Below, one piece after another: positions 22,050 to 32,649 of a stretch of 64,000 nucleotides of DNA (its first letter is position 1; each line of letters starts with the position of its first letter). The notes under the pieces are model-generated. The model saw nothing but the letters and a program-made list of their open reading frames with translations. It did not search any database and was not told the DNA's origin. Both the position numbers and the translations under genes were made by a program. The DNA is from Hyposmocoma kahamanoa (Eukaryota; Arthropoda; Insecta; Lepidoptera; Cosmopterigidae), in the NCBI RefSeq assembly GCF_003589595.1, contig NW_020653945.1, forward strand, positions 7,442,458-7,506,457, in the 5' to 3' direction.

Positions 22050-23105
22050 TGTACTACATGATTAATTCCGATTTTATAATCAAATAATGTCACAATGTGT
22101 TTTATACGTTTTTTATTTCTTCCACGATTCATCAGGATCCGTGTTGTTCTTAATAGACCGACAGATTTGTAAAGACTATTATTAGAACTTAGATTAGGTT
22201 CTAAAGTAGTCTTACATGAAAATGTCATTTTATAATAGTCATTAACGAACATACCATATTCGAATGTAGCTTGTAAAGAACTAACAATATTCCTATCTCT
22301 ACATATGCATTGCAGTCACGTTTAAATGTGCTTCGGAATACATAATTTCAGAATACGATTATAGGTGTTTTCAATTCTAAGAACTAATTACAAGATAGTG
22401 TAGCATGTAGTCGACATTAAGAGCGTGTCATATTACATTATAACAACGATCGGGTTAGAAAATTTACATTATGCTAGACTTGGGTGTAACCGGACCTTCT
22501 AATTAATTAATCTCCGAAGCTTAGTCAACTTAACAAAGTTAGTCAACTTGTAACAAAACATACACGTGTTGATCTTTTTGTAGAATGTAACATAAATGTA
22601 GACAATAGATATAGATCGAGCGTGCACGTACATCTCTCAGCCACCTCCATTTGCACATCGTGTTGTAAGGTCGCTCAGAGTGCTGGGAGACACCTAATTT
22701 TCGCATCGTTCGTGACTGTATATAGATATAAGCATAACATAAATCATGTAGGTTGCACAACTGGGTCAACAAAGCAACAATGCTACCTTTCTTTATTTTA
22801 GTTGGAATTTATACAAACAAAATTGAAACTATTGTTATCGTGTTTGCGATTACAATTTCAAATAAAAATTCGAATACTTCAAACGAATTTCTATAAACAT
22901 TGTTTGCTGTGCTAGAAGTACAATTGTGAAACCCGACGAAAGCGTGAAAAGCTTGGAAAAGAAAAAATATTTAATTCGTTGCTTCGAATTCGTTTTATTG
23001 AAAGTTTTTGTAATAACATTGATTACAATAGGTATATCGTTTACATTATTTACAAAACTCGGAATTTTCATAGAAAACTGCCGTGAGTATCAGACATAAT
23101 TACTA
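22050..23105. other. Noncoding stretch
   Basis: Mostly AT-rich. Positions 22625-22690 form a GC-richer patch (CTCTCAGCCACCTCC ... GGTCGCTCAGAG) with a weak inverted relation of its ends. No gene is recognised. Confidence 0.35.
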
Positions 23106-23109
23106 AGTA

Positions 23110-23522
23110 AACTGTGGACGCGTTTCCATGTCAAGACGACAGATAGTCGTGCAGTTTAAAGTGTCGTAGGCTTGTATATTTAAATGAAGTTTATAACACG
23201 ATTAATGACGTTCACAACTTTTTTTAACGTAACAACGACAGACTGTTGTGACAAAGCGAAAAGCTAGAATGACAGTCGTCAGACGATAAATAAAACGTCA
23301 CGATAGGAATGCGACGACAGATAATCGCAGCTTCAAACGATTCTGTCGTGCAAAAGACGAGGCGGCTGCCGTGAACCGATAAATTGTCAAATGATAAAAT
23401 TTAATTATTTTACGTCCACGACATACTCACGACAGATAGTCGTGGTATGGGAACTGGCTAGACGCGATAGTCGTCTAACGATTACGACATTATTACGACA
23501 TAATGTGAACACGCCTAGCTCA
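23110..23522. mobile_element. Likely non-autonomous DNA element with repeated ACGACAGATAGTCGTG
   Basis: The motif CGACAGATAGTCG and close variants occur at about 23138-23153, 23311-23326 and 23429-23445, with half-sites such as GACAGTCGTC (23272) and GATAGTCGTC (23466). The left border GTGGACGCGTTTCCATGTC and the inverse of the right border (GGCGTGTTCACATTATGTCG) are loosely inverted. This suggests a small DNA transposon whose inside is built from palindromic sites. There is no ORF with a transposase motif. Confidence 0.45.
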
Positions 23523-23524
23523 CG

Positions 23525-25775
23525 TATTTATGTCGAATATCTGCTCGACATGTTTCGAACCAGTCCGTGGTCCATAACTATGAGATTCCACGGTAATTCG
23601 ACGGAAATTGAATTTTTCCCAAATTTTTATCGTATTTTAAATATCTTAAGTTTATAATGTCTTTCTTGAAGACTTTTTAGCTTTTTATACGCGTTAAAAC
23701 CGGATATTAGCATGACTATGCTTCCTAAGCGGAAGGTTGTAATATTAATTAATTTTTCTCCAATGAATTCATGATACCGTACTGTGGGGGTGTTTCTGAA
23801 AACTGATTTAATATTCTCATTCAGAAGAATTTCTCGAACTTTTTTCTAACACAGATACAAAGCTTTCTTAAGAATTCAATTCGTGAGTAAATTTTACCCA
23901 ATAAACACTTTATTCAGTACACGGGTACTGTATAAATTAAATAAATATTCTATTAATTCGTTCCCAACTAAGATGAAATATAAGACGATATTCTGCGCTC
24001 GATAGCGGATAGCCTCGACTGTCTGTACATGAGGCATTGTTGCGAATTGTATGTTGTCAGCAGTGTCTATTGTGTATAATTTTGTACCTTAGAAATATTA
24101 GTATTAAATGGTTTACTAACAAATAATATGGGTCAGTGTTACTCGAAATAAAAATTATTATAAAACTCACCAACCCGGAACAAATCGAGCAAGTTCGTTA
24201 TTTACCGAGCAGTATAACCGAACCGTGTTCCGTTTTCTGGTAGGTACATATCTTACCGGTTACAATTAATACTTTCTTCATCTATATTACAAATGATAAC
24301 AAACATTGGATTGATATGGGAATAAATAAGTCTACCGAACTTGCCCAAGTCTTTTTAAAACTAGAGTAAACAAGAAAATACAATAGACAATAAGATCCAT
24401 GAATAAATAAATTAAAAATATTTTAAAAAATTAAAAATAAATAAAATTTTCATTTTTCCAAAAGTTTATAGCGACTGTAAGAAATTTTAATCGTAATTAT
24501 TTTGCAATTCTGTAATAGAAGCATTAAGATAGTTATGGTATAATTCACATTAATAAGGCATTCAAATTTTTTAAAATTACTTTTCGTTACTCGTTCACAT
24601 TATCTATCTTTAACTAAATAAGTTTAAGAAATATTTAGTTGTAATTGAGTGTGAGATTGTATTTTATGGAGTCTGATGCCTGTAGTATGGTTTGAGATAT
24701 ATTGAACAAAAATAAACAAGAATATGAGAAATAAAAATTCATCGCCATTATACAGAAAATGCTATTAAAGGTACAAAAACAAAAAGAAAATTTTTGTTTC
24801 TGTATAATAGCTTTCTTTAGATTCCGTTAATAGATTCCTTTAGTGTCCCGTTTTAATCGCTTAAGTTTTGAACCAGTTTTTATGAATATAAGGGCGCGTT
24901 CAAATTAGATGTTTATAGAAAATGTCTTTTCACCAGCGAATTAAGAATGAGGACATTCCTCTTGTAGAAAGTCCATCTGTTAGGAATTTCTGACACTGAC
25001 ACATTATGATAAATTTTTGGAATTGCTGAGCATTGAGAAAGTAAGCAGAGGTTGAAGATGTATTAAATCAAATAAGAAATATTTAAGAAATATTATTTTA
25101 TAGACTAAAAGTTTAATGGGGCTTCTGCGTATCATGTGAGTTTGTCATTTTACAGTTAGTACAATTTCTAGAAGTGCAGTAGCAGTGTCACAGTTATGCG
25201 TTTAGGAGCTTCAGTTGTAGTCAAAGTTAGAGTAGCACAAGCTTTTATTTTTAGGTTTTTTTTAGAAATTTAGACCTTGTCTTAGAGTTCAGCGAGTTAT
25301 TATGATTGACGAGAAAAACGACATGAAAATATAATTGTATAAATTTTATAATTTTTTGTCATCATATTGCTGAATCTTATAATATTCGTTTTGATTATTT
25401 TGACAAAAAAATAAGGAACGGATTCTAATACGTTCTCTTTGTCTATTTATTTTTTCTTCTTCCATTAAACAAGTAAAAGTAATCGGAATCGAAAGTAGAA
25501 GTAAAAGGAATCTTCAGATTCCAAAGACTAATCCATATATAAAATAATGTTACTAAAAATTTTATCGCACTTCCTGGGGGCACAATCGCGCCACTGTTGA
25601 GCCTTTAATGCGCCACTACAGCGCTTCCACAAGCGCCTAGTCTGAACACGCTCTAAGCAATTAATGGTTCATTTAAAACTTCCAAAACTATTTCATGGAC
25701 GTAATAAGTAAAGCAAAATGTCGCAGAAATGTTCAACTTTTTAAAAGGACTGTCCTGAGGAACATTTTATATATA
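23525..25775. other. AT-rich noncoding stretch
   Basis: Nothing firm. Positions 25565-25660 (CGCGCCACTG...GCGCCACTACAGCGC) look like a worn repeat scrap, and 24757-24830 holds a loose inverted repeat. Confidence 0.45.
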
Positions 25776-25779
25776 CGTG

Positions 25780-27047
25780 AGGCGCACTATAAGTTTCCGG
25801 AATGAATAAGAAAAAATATTATAAATGGTCAGAAATGAATTTGTTGTTTTTCAAAATATTCTCCGTTAGCGTTAATGCTCTTTTTCATACGAATGAACCA
25901 ATTTTGAAAACATTTATGCACTCCTCCTTGATAATCTCTGAAACATATTTTTCATACTATTCGACAGCCTCTTCAGGTGATGAAAATCGTTGACCGCGTA
26001 AATGCTTCTTAATTTTTGGAAATAAATAAAAGTCACAAAGTGCCAGGTCGGGGCTGTACGCAGGATCGCTCATAAAGTCAACGTTGTTCACCTTCAAAAA
26101 TTCATTTGTCTGTCTGGCCGTGTGAGAACTGGCATTATCGTGGTGCAAGATGATACGGCGTTTACGGTTATTTTTACGGAGTTTGTCAATAACAAAAACA
26201 AGTGGTCGTGTACCAATCACTATTCACGGTACAACGATTCTCCAACGCAACAGTAGCCACGTGTCCAGTTTTATTAAAAAAAAAGCAATCATCCGCTTAG
26301 AGGCACTTTGCACGCGCGCCACTTTGGTTGGTTTCGGCTCATCTCGAAAGACCCGTACGCTCGGTTGCCGCTTTGTTTTGGGACCGTAACTATAAATCCA
26401 TATTTCGTCACCTGTTACTATGTCCCACACCAAATTTGACGCCCCTTCGTTGAATCTGGTAAGCATGGCAGTGCACCAAATGACGCCATCCGGTTTTTGA
26501 GCCTCAATCAAATTGTGTAGGATCCACTGAGAGCAGAGCTTTTTCACGCCCAAATATTTGTGTAGTGTTGATTGTATTTGACTTATGCCTATGCCTAAAG
26601 ATGTCCGAATCTCATGGTATGTCACATGCCTGTCTGTTTTCATCATGCGGCGTACAGTATCGATGTTTTTGTTGTTCACATCAGTGGACGGGCGACCATC
26701 ACGAAATTCGTCACTCACAGAGATTCACACGACCGCGGTTGAATTCTGCAAACCAGCGATAAATAGTCGTCTTGCATGATGCTTCATCGCCAAAACCAGT
26801 TTGAAGCCGAACGAAGCTCCGCTAAGAGGTAAAGTCGTAGAAAATCATAGTACGAAAATGTTCACGAATTAAATCCATGGTGATGTAGACAACCAATTTC
26901 TAAAATGACGCCACAATGTAAAAACAAGTGACAGTCAGATGAAACAAACTGTACTCTACAGCCAAAGAGTTCCATTTTCAAATGTTGTAATTACTTTTAA
27001 ATATTGTTTATGTAAAGTGGCCAGTTCTGGAAACTGATAGTGAACCC
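25780..27047 (-). mobile_element. Mariner transposon, full length but decayed
   Basis: About 1.27 kb, the usual mariner length. The ends are imperfect inverted repeats: the plus-strand left end AGGCGCACTATAAGTTTCCG and, read on the minus strand, the right end GGGTTCACTATCAGTTTCCA. The transposase lies on the minus strand with its start at 26878. A TA lies next to the right end, while the left flank is less clear. Several disruptions show it is inactive. Confidence 0.85.
25957..26878 (-). pseudogene. Mariner (DD34D) transposase, broken
   Basis: The start codon at 26878 gives MDLIREHF followed by a stop 18 codons on. Reading continues in frame as an HTH-type segment ending TIYRWFAEFNRGRVNL, then a frameshift near 26715 leads into the next frame (DEFRDGRPSTDV, the usual linker). 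Further motifs are the first catalytic Asp in VTGDEIWIYSYGPKTKRQ, then a frameshift near 26220, then HHDNASSHTA and SPDLALCDFYLFPKIKKHLR. I count 34 residues between the second and third catalytic Asp, so it is DD34D. All three Asp are kept, but one stop and two frameshifts kill it. The subfamily is perhaps cecropia-like, which I cannot confirm. Confidence 0.9.
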
Positions 27048-27049
27048 TA

Positions 27050-27400
27050 TGTAATATATGTTCTTGATGGCGTAACCCAATTTACAGTAAGCGTACAGCC
27101 CCCGTAGCAACAATTTGGCACACAATTTAATAGAATTTCGATAAAGACCAATAGGAAACTCAATATACTTTTATATGTTTTAAAGGAGTCATGAAATAAG
27201 ACATTCAGCAAATTACAGCTAGTTTTGAAATCAAAATCGCTTTATATGACGTATAAGTAATAAAAAAGGCAATACATATTAATAATACAACAAACGCGTC
27301 ACGTTCTTAGGTTTTCGCCATTGCTGCTCAATGGAAATGAAACTATTTAATGTTTTTTTTTATAATATGATCTTATGTAATTATGATTAGTGTGATTTTT
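27050..27400. other. AT-rich noncoding stretch
   Basis: Contains GTTCTTAGGTTTTCGCCATT and GGAAATGAAACTATTTAA (27303-27352), a motif pair also found at 37946-37992 and, rearranged, at 59026-59085. Confidence 0.4.
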
Positions 27401-27404
27401 CAAT

Positions 27405-27750
27405 TGGGACAGTATCGGTCAAACCGAAACCATAGGAAATTCAGGGAAAGTGCCTTAGGAACTTTTGAGTCATCTTTAAAACAAATTTGACATAAAAAAA
27501 TATTTATTAAAGAAGTAATTACACAAAAAATAATTGAATATCATGGAAGTAAAACAACCTAACATTCATCGGAAATTTAATATACATACAAAAGTTTGAC
27601 ATAGTAAATGCTTTAGTCAAGCGTGAGTTGTCTATAAAAAGTTAACATGATTGTCAATTTTTTAACGCTAATCAACTCAGTTTCTTGTAATGATCATTAT
27701 ATATTGAAAGAAAAAATCAGGACCACAGAAGTTGATCAAATTTGATTAAA
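27405..27750 (+). repeat. Dispersed repeat C, plus copy
   Basis: Blocks ATTGGGACAGTATCGGTCAA, GTGCCTTAGGAACTTTTGAG, CAAGCGTGAGTTGTCTATAA, GATTGTCAATTTTTTAACGC, CTAATCAACTCAGTTTCTTG match in order the inverted copy at 32058-32418. About 60 bp of foreign sequence at 27510-27570 includes a SINE-2 tail (ACACAAAAAATAATTGAATA), so the copy was interrupted by another insertion. Confidence 0.6.
27510..27557 (+). mobile_element. SINE-2 3' tail fragment
   Basis: GTAATTACACAAAAAATAAT then TGAATATCATGGAAGTAAAA is the SINE-2 tail, 5'-truncated to under 50 bp, lying inside repeat C. Confidence 0.45.
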
Positions 27751-27754
27751 TGTT

Positions 27755-28635
27755 TTGATATACAGTAGGAAAATACAATGGACTAAATTAATCATAGCCC
27801 AAGTACTTAATAATTGTTCCATTATTGAATTTCATGTCAATACATACATACTATACGAAGCTGAACATTAATGGCACTCACAAGATTTTGCATCGATATA
27901 AGAACTTAAAAATTTAAAAACATAAAATTTTAAGGTTAGAACATTTAAGGTTCTTGTTTAGAACCAACATTGTTCCAAATGTAACACGTGAAACGCGCCC
28001 GTGCCTGTATACGACAAGATGTTATATTTCTTTTTTTTTATATGTTATAAAGCAAAACAAAATCTTATAACGAATTACAACCTAGCCTTTTTACAAGACT
28101 AATGAGCAATATTTTAAATTAACATAATTTGCTAACATAAAAGTAATTTATGTATAGAAATTGTCTACGACAAAATATCTTTTAATTTAGTTCAGGGGAA
28201 GACACGTCGTTCATGTGTTCATAGTCATAGTAACACTGGCACTAATATTTATTTTATTCTCTATAACTTTGTAGTCTACACACTATATTTGTATTGTCTA
28301 GTAGCTGCATAGATAGCCTCTATGTTCATGTGATGATGAAGTTGTTCGTGAGCTTCGGCGTGCTATTTTATCACTTTATCTACGGGCTCTACATCTAAAT
28401 TGCGGTGCAGATTTTCATTTCGTATAGGTATATTAAAAAGCACCCACAATCGTTCTCAGTATTTTAATTATTTACGTTCTGTTTTAAAATTCAATTTTGA
28501 TTTTAATGAAGTTTAATTTTTAAAGTTGTATTTAAAACAGGACGTAACCATTTTAAAACAGTCGTGAAAAACGAAAAAATGCTCACCAGAAATTTTTTTA
28601 GAAAAAGATTTTTTGAAATGTTGCTTTCACCCTTT
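27755..28635. other. AT-rich noncoding stretch
   Basis: An inverted pair TACGTTCTGTTTTAAA (28472-28487) / TTTAAAACAGGACGTA (about 28532-28547) marks a small fold-back. Otherwise nothing is seen. Confidence 0.4.
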
Positions 28636-28639
28636 CTAC

Positions 28640-29110
28640 GAAATACCGACGATATGTAGTTGAAGATTTCACGCCATTGTCGCAGACGCCACTTAAGTCA
28701 ACAAAAAGCGAAGGAAGACCTGAAAACTATTCTCCTTTATGTTAGAGGTGTTACTGACAGGATCGGAAGAGTTTTTAGATGTGTGGCTATGAAGATCAAT
28801 TTAAAACCGCTGACGAAAATCTCTCAGTTCCTGAGACCCGTGAAATGTAACATATCGTTACAGGATGCAGGATTTATAAGCTTGACTGCGAATGCGACCT
28901 TTGGACAGACAGAAGGAAGTATTTCTACCGCATAAAGAAAAAACAAAAACATTCAATAAAATATTACAAACTCTGTGTCTTTGCAAAAGAAATTAGTTTT
29001 TCCACCCAAATGCTGCGAGAAGCCATTGAAATTTAAAAAAGAACTAATTTCAACAGAGAGCAATGTTTTTCCGTACCACCAGCTTGGGATTCAATATTTT
29101 CTCTGATTAA
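28640..29110 (+). pseudogene. Penelope-like element relic (GIY-YIG region)
   Basis: The first frame (28660-28935) reads YVRGVTDRIGRVFR, then LTKISQFLRPVKCN, then LQDAGFISL and FGQTEGSI. This follows the order of the Penelope-type C-terminal region ('GVTDRIG..LR', 'K.LRPVKD', 'AGVY.IPC.CG..YIGQTGRSI'); the zinc/GIY block itself is eroded. About 60 bases further, LREAIEI, a stop, then TNFNREQCFSVPPAWDS (28993-29095) fits the downstream 'REA.EI...NFNRE.G...S.AW' block. Two stop or frame breaks show a relic. It could alternatively be another GIY-YIG retroelement. Confidence 0.6.
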
Positions 29111-29114
29111 CAAA

Positions 29115-30085
29115 ACAAATAGACATTAGGCTACTGATTGCTCGTTAATATGTTTTATATTATTCTTTCTAATTTCTTTTTTTTCGTAAATTTGTTTTTT
29201 TTTAATGCATATTGTTACAATATTAGCAAATTAGTGTAACATAAAATGTAAAGAACCCGAAACGTTGCTTTGATTGAAAAAGTAACCCCAATTTCGATCC
29301 GAAAATTAGTATCGTTCAAACGAGTCAATAAAACTTAACGAAAAAGGACTTTCGAGTACATTGCTCTCGCCGATATTCCGCCACAGCCCGTAATGGTTAG
29401 GGCCACATAAAAAAATTAAGAACACATAAGTACCTACCTGAGCAAAAATAATAAAATTATAATATAATAAAAAAAATGAAATATTCGAGAATAAAGCAAC
29501 ATATAAAACTCATGTAAAGAATCCTGTGTCAATGGGGATTGCTTTGTTTGTAGACATGTTCACCGAAATGTTGAAAACGGTTGAGATACGTATTCTATTC
29601 AGCCGTAAGGTATAGAACATACGATCTGCTCTCTCATGTTTTCCTTGAAATATCAAAATAATAAGAAAGCAAATTGCTTAAATATAAATGTCCACGTTGA
29701 AACCACCGTGAGAACAAGGACCTATATCAGGACGATAAACATCTAATGCAAAGCACCGAAAACATGAACGATAAGGGTTTGTGGGAAAACAAAGTCCCTT
29801 CAGTAAAAAGAGGAACGACGACTAAAACGTATCCTTTGTTTGTGATTCGAATTGTTTATTTGTAAATGTTTGGAGAATTTCTCAATTCACAACAGAAGGC
29901 TCTGGTAGTGTCCGCTACATTCCAGTATGAATATTTAGTTACGACTGACATTTGCTATCATCATAGGCATTAGACATTTCCTCATTTAGACACAATGCAG
30001 CTTATTCATTTAGTTGGCAGTGCGCGATCCGTAAACTGTATTAATTACGATTTTCGAAAGCTGATTGTTAATAAAAATTTAATTG
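29115..30085. other. AT-rich noncoding stretch with Penelope-type motif
   Basis: AATGTAAAGAACCCGAAACGTTGCTTTGATT at 29247-29277 is shared with 58696-58726 and probably belongs to the 3' end of the Penelope-like relic just upstream. The rest is featureless. Confidence 0.4.
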
Positions 30086-30086
30086 T

Positions 30087-30222
30087 CTGAGGGTCGTATT
30101 CTAGAACTCTACTCAATGCTCAAGTCAGGATTTGAGCAGACTTGAGTATGATTTTTAGTGCTTTGAATCATACTCAAATCCTGACTTGAGCATTGAGTAG
30201 AGTTCTAGAATACGACCCTTAG
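30087..30222. repeat. Fold-back (MITE-like) element, copy 2
   Basis: Near-perfect palindrome of about 136 bp. The left arm CTGAGGGTCGTATTCTAGAA and the right arm ending TTCTAGAATACGACCCTTAG are inverted copies, with only a short centre (about 30137-30165). It is clearly the same family as 1913-2086, with cleaner arms. Confidence 0.85.
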
Positions 30223-30529
30223 TCAAGTGACTAAGTACGACTAGTAACGATATTGTGTGAATCTACTTGATTTTATTAGAAATAATCACTAAAATGTCGA
30301 TTTACACCACTCCCCTTATGCATTCTTCTAATAACAAAAAATAAGCGCTACATTATAGCGTTAAAAATGAGCCTTACGTGTATGGTAAAATGACACATGT
30401 AAAAACTGATTGATTAGTTTTGGACTATCATAAGAAGACAAAATTTTAAATAGGTAATTAATTACTTATGCACACAATTATGCACACAATTGTGTGCATA
30501 AGTAAAGACATTAATTTTGACCGAGTGAT

Positions 30530-31335
30530 TCTCAAGAATACTGTAATATCACATTACATTTCTGTAAAACTAATATTACACTGTGATGTACCCATCACTC
30601 AAATCACATAGACTAAAAATTAGATGCGCTATAAGCATTATCCCATCACTCCGAGTTTGCTTTTACTTTTTGTTTTATGAGACCAAGTAACGGGACGAAC
30701 AAGTCGCCCACTTGGGGAAAAGTGACATGGCTGTCTATAACAGTTGTAGTACCACTCAGTGCTTTAAATCACAAAGATCTGATGGGCACTGCCACTGCAC
30801 CCGTCACCCTGAGATATAAGTTGACATGTCCCATATGCCTGTAATTTCACGAGCAACCTTACCCTTCATAACCGGATCGCAGTTATACTCATATTACTGC
30901 TTGGCGGCAGAAATAGGTAAGGTTCCCTGGACGTATTGTTTCACAAGCTACACTGCTGCTAAACTATCACATTGCGTTACTGTGTGATATTATCATCACT
31001 CCCATCACGTTTGTTTGTTTGTTTTGCTACTTAATAATATTATCATCATTCACACATTGCGACCGATAAACGTAAGCTTGCGTATATAGATAATATGCAG
31101 TGTAAAGGAAATATTACATTATTTTAAATAACGCAAGCATAGCAATATAGAATATTCACTATTTAAAAGATTTATGTAACTTTTATATTGTAACTGATAA
31201 TATCGTGCATCAATAAAAAACGGTTTTGTGTCGGGTGATGTTATGAGTGATGCTTAATACTTCAAAGTGATGTGTGATATCACATTACACTGTCGCGTGA
31301 TATCACAATTGTAATATTACTCGCATTACTTATAC
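30530..31335. repeat. Composite of TCAC-rich repeat interrupted by a dispersed repeat
   Basis: Both flanks of the insertion at 30668-30960 are rich in (A)TCACATTAC / GTGATATCAC motifs (30547-30610; 30965-31010; 31235-31320), often as small palindromes such as GTGATATCAC. The likeliest reading is one older element with palindromic subterminal motifs, split by the younger repeat L. Confidence 0.4.
30668..30960 (+). repeat. Dispersed repeat L, copy 1
   Basis: The family signature is 'aagtgacgagacgaac', 'cagtgccactcagagctttaa..(t)cacaaagatctga', 'gcactgccactgcgcccgtcac', 'aagttgaca(a)gtcccatgtgcctgtaatttca', 'attactgcttggcggcagaaata'. Other copies are at 41667, 52180 (inverted), 53656, 60875 and 63804. 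This SINE-sized repeat is one I recognise as common in Lepidoptera; it has no ORF. Confidence 0.75.
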
Positions 31336-31380
31336 GTCTGTATTATTCAAAGGCAAAAATGTTACAGTGCTATTACTTAC

Positions 31381-31486
31381 TGGTGATCGACGGTGAGTGC
31401 TCTACGGGGAGGTGGCACTAAAGCGACGGGCCACGCAGCCTGCGCCAGCGACTCTCGCACGAACTGCTCCCACGATGGCGTCGTTC
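31381..31486 (-). CDS. Probable internal exon of an unidentified host gene
   Basis: A 106-nt GC-rich island in AT-rich DNA. On the minus strand it is preceded by TTGTTTCCAG (acceptor, with a T-rich run upstream) and followed by GTAAGTAATA (a near-ideal donor). One frame, starting at the third base, is open throughout: TTPSWEQFVRESLAQAAWPV then ALVPPPRRALTVDH. The other two frames contain stops. The split codons imply a phase-1 intron before and a phase-2 intron after. The residue composition looks like real protein, but I cannot name the family. No neighbouring exon was found within the window, so flanking introns must be long. Confidence 0.55.
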
Positions 31487-31489
31487 CTG

Positions 31490-32055
31490 GAAACAAGTCT
31501 ACGGTAAAATCAAAACGTACACAAGAAACATTATAAGTGTCTAAGCACGAATCTCAAACGTGATGCAATTAAACTTACAGACGACATTTCATTGTATGTA
31601 ATTACTGAGAGCTTTATAGTGTATGTCTATGTCTATCTATAAACATTTTTGTAGGCATACGGTCATCGAGTATATTAAAACCAGAAATAGAGACGAAATG
31701 CCATTTAATTTCTGTGAAAATCATTCTACCATATCATTACTGTGACAACTGCGCTCCGATTGGCCAGCCCGAATTCGAAACAATTGATGGGTGTCGTCAA
31801 TTGTTTCACTTCAAATCGACCAGTTAACTTAAGCTTTGCTATAATGGACGAAAATTGCAAAATTACATATCTAATATTTAATTTTGTAATTAGGTGTTTT
31901 GCCGTTTTTCCCCACACCACCACCACCACCTGATGAGTCACCAGGAATGTATGGCCCTTATTTAGTCTCTATTTATAGTTATATACTCGATGCGTACAGT
32001 ATATTATATATGGAACAAAGGAACTAGCAAAAACCATGTCACATGTACAATTATA
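31490..32055. other. Noncoding stretch
   Basis: Would be intron if the exon at 31381-31486 is real. A short CCACCACCACCACC run lies at 31916-31930. The two antisense frames of 63-71 codons overlap each other and show no motif. Confidence 0.4.
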
Positions 32056-32057
32056 AT

Positions 32058-32418
32058 GTTGTTTGAAACTGGGAGAGTACCGGCAAATTCAAATCTATTG
32101 GAAATACAGAAGCTGTAATAAGAACTAGTATGTTTTTTGTGAGTAATTTTGACATAACAATATTGAGGTGTGATGGTGGCTTCTTCTGCTACCCCTTGTG
32201 ATTTTTTTTCTTAGGATACAATGAAATGATCCTTACAAGTAACTGAATTGATAAGCATTAAAAAATGTCAATAATATTAATTTTTATGGACAATTCACAC
32301 TTGACCAAAAATTTACTGTGCCAAAATTATTTTTACAACAAAAGATCTGATGGTTCCTAAGACAGTTTCCTTATATCTCCTATTTCGGATTTCCTCATAC
32401 TGTCCCATTGTCAAAAAC
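32058..32418 (-). repeat. Dispersed repeat C, minus copy with inverted ends
   Basis: Read on the minus strand from 32418: TTTTTGACAATGGGACAGTA, AAACTGTCTTAGGAACCATC, CAAGTGTGAATTGTCCATAA, TATTGACATTTTTTAATGCT. It matches the plus copy at 27405-27750. The far end (32066-32130: CTGGGAGAGTACCGGCAAAT...) is an inverted version of the beginning, so this copy shows terminal inverted repeats of about 55 bp and a full length of about 360 bp. Confidence 0.6.
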
Positions 32419-32516
32419 ACAGTTTATATCCATATAAATAGTGCCTACGTGTATAATAATATCCATGTGCGCTTGGTACTTCATTGTGTTTTTTGTGTTG
32501 GGTAAAATCCGTAGAC

Positions 32517-32646
32517 CTGTAAGGGCTAGCACGAAAAGGCGCCACTGGCGCGAGAGCGACATAAAGCGCGATATCTGTAGAATAGCAGTATCTCAAGATT
32601 TATGTCGCTCCCGCGCTAGTCGCGCCCTGTTGTGCTAGCCCTACAG
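32517..32646. mobile_element. 130-bp GC-rich MITE
   Basis: The ends CTGTAAGGGCTAGCAC (32517) and, inverted, CTGTAGGGCTAGCACA (from 32646) continue into paired arms of about 50 bp (GGCGC.ACT.GCGCG.GAGCGACATAAA). The centre is a short AT-rich loop. The 61-65-codon frames here are incidental. Confidence 0.75.
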
Positions 32647-32649
32647 CGC

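Noticed and set aside
21839..22252. 137-codon minus-strand frame
   Set aside because: It crosses the inverted repeat at 21888-22048 and has no protein motif.
31726..31941. Overlapping 63-71-codon frames on both strands
   Set aside because: Opposite-strand frames over the same bases with no motif; a short CCA run explains part of the opening.
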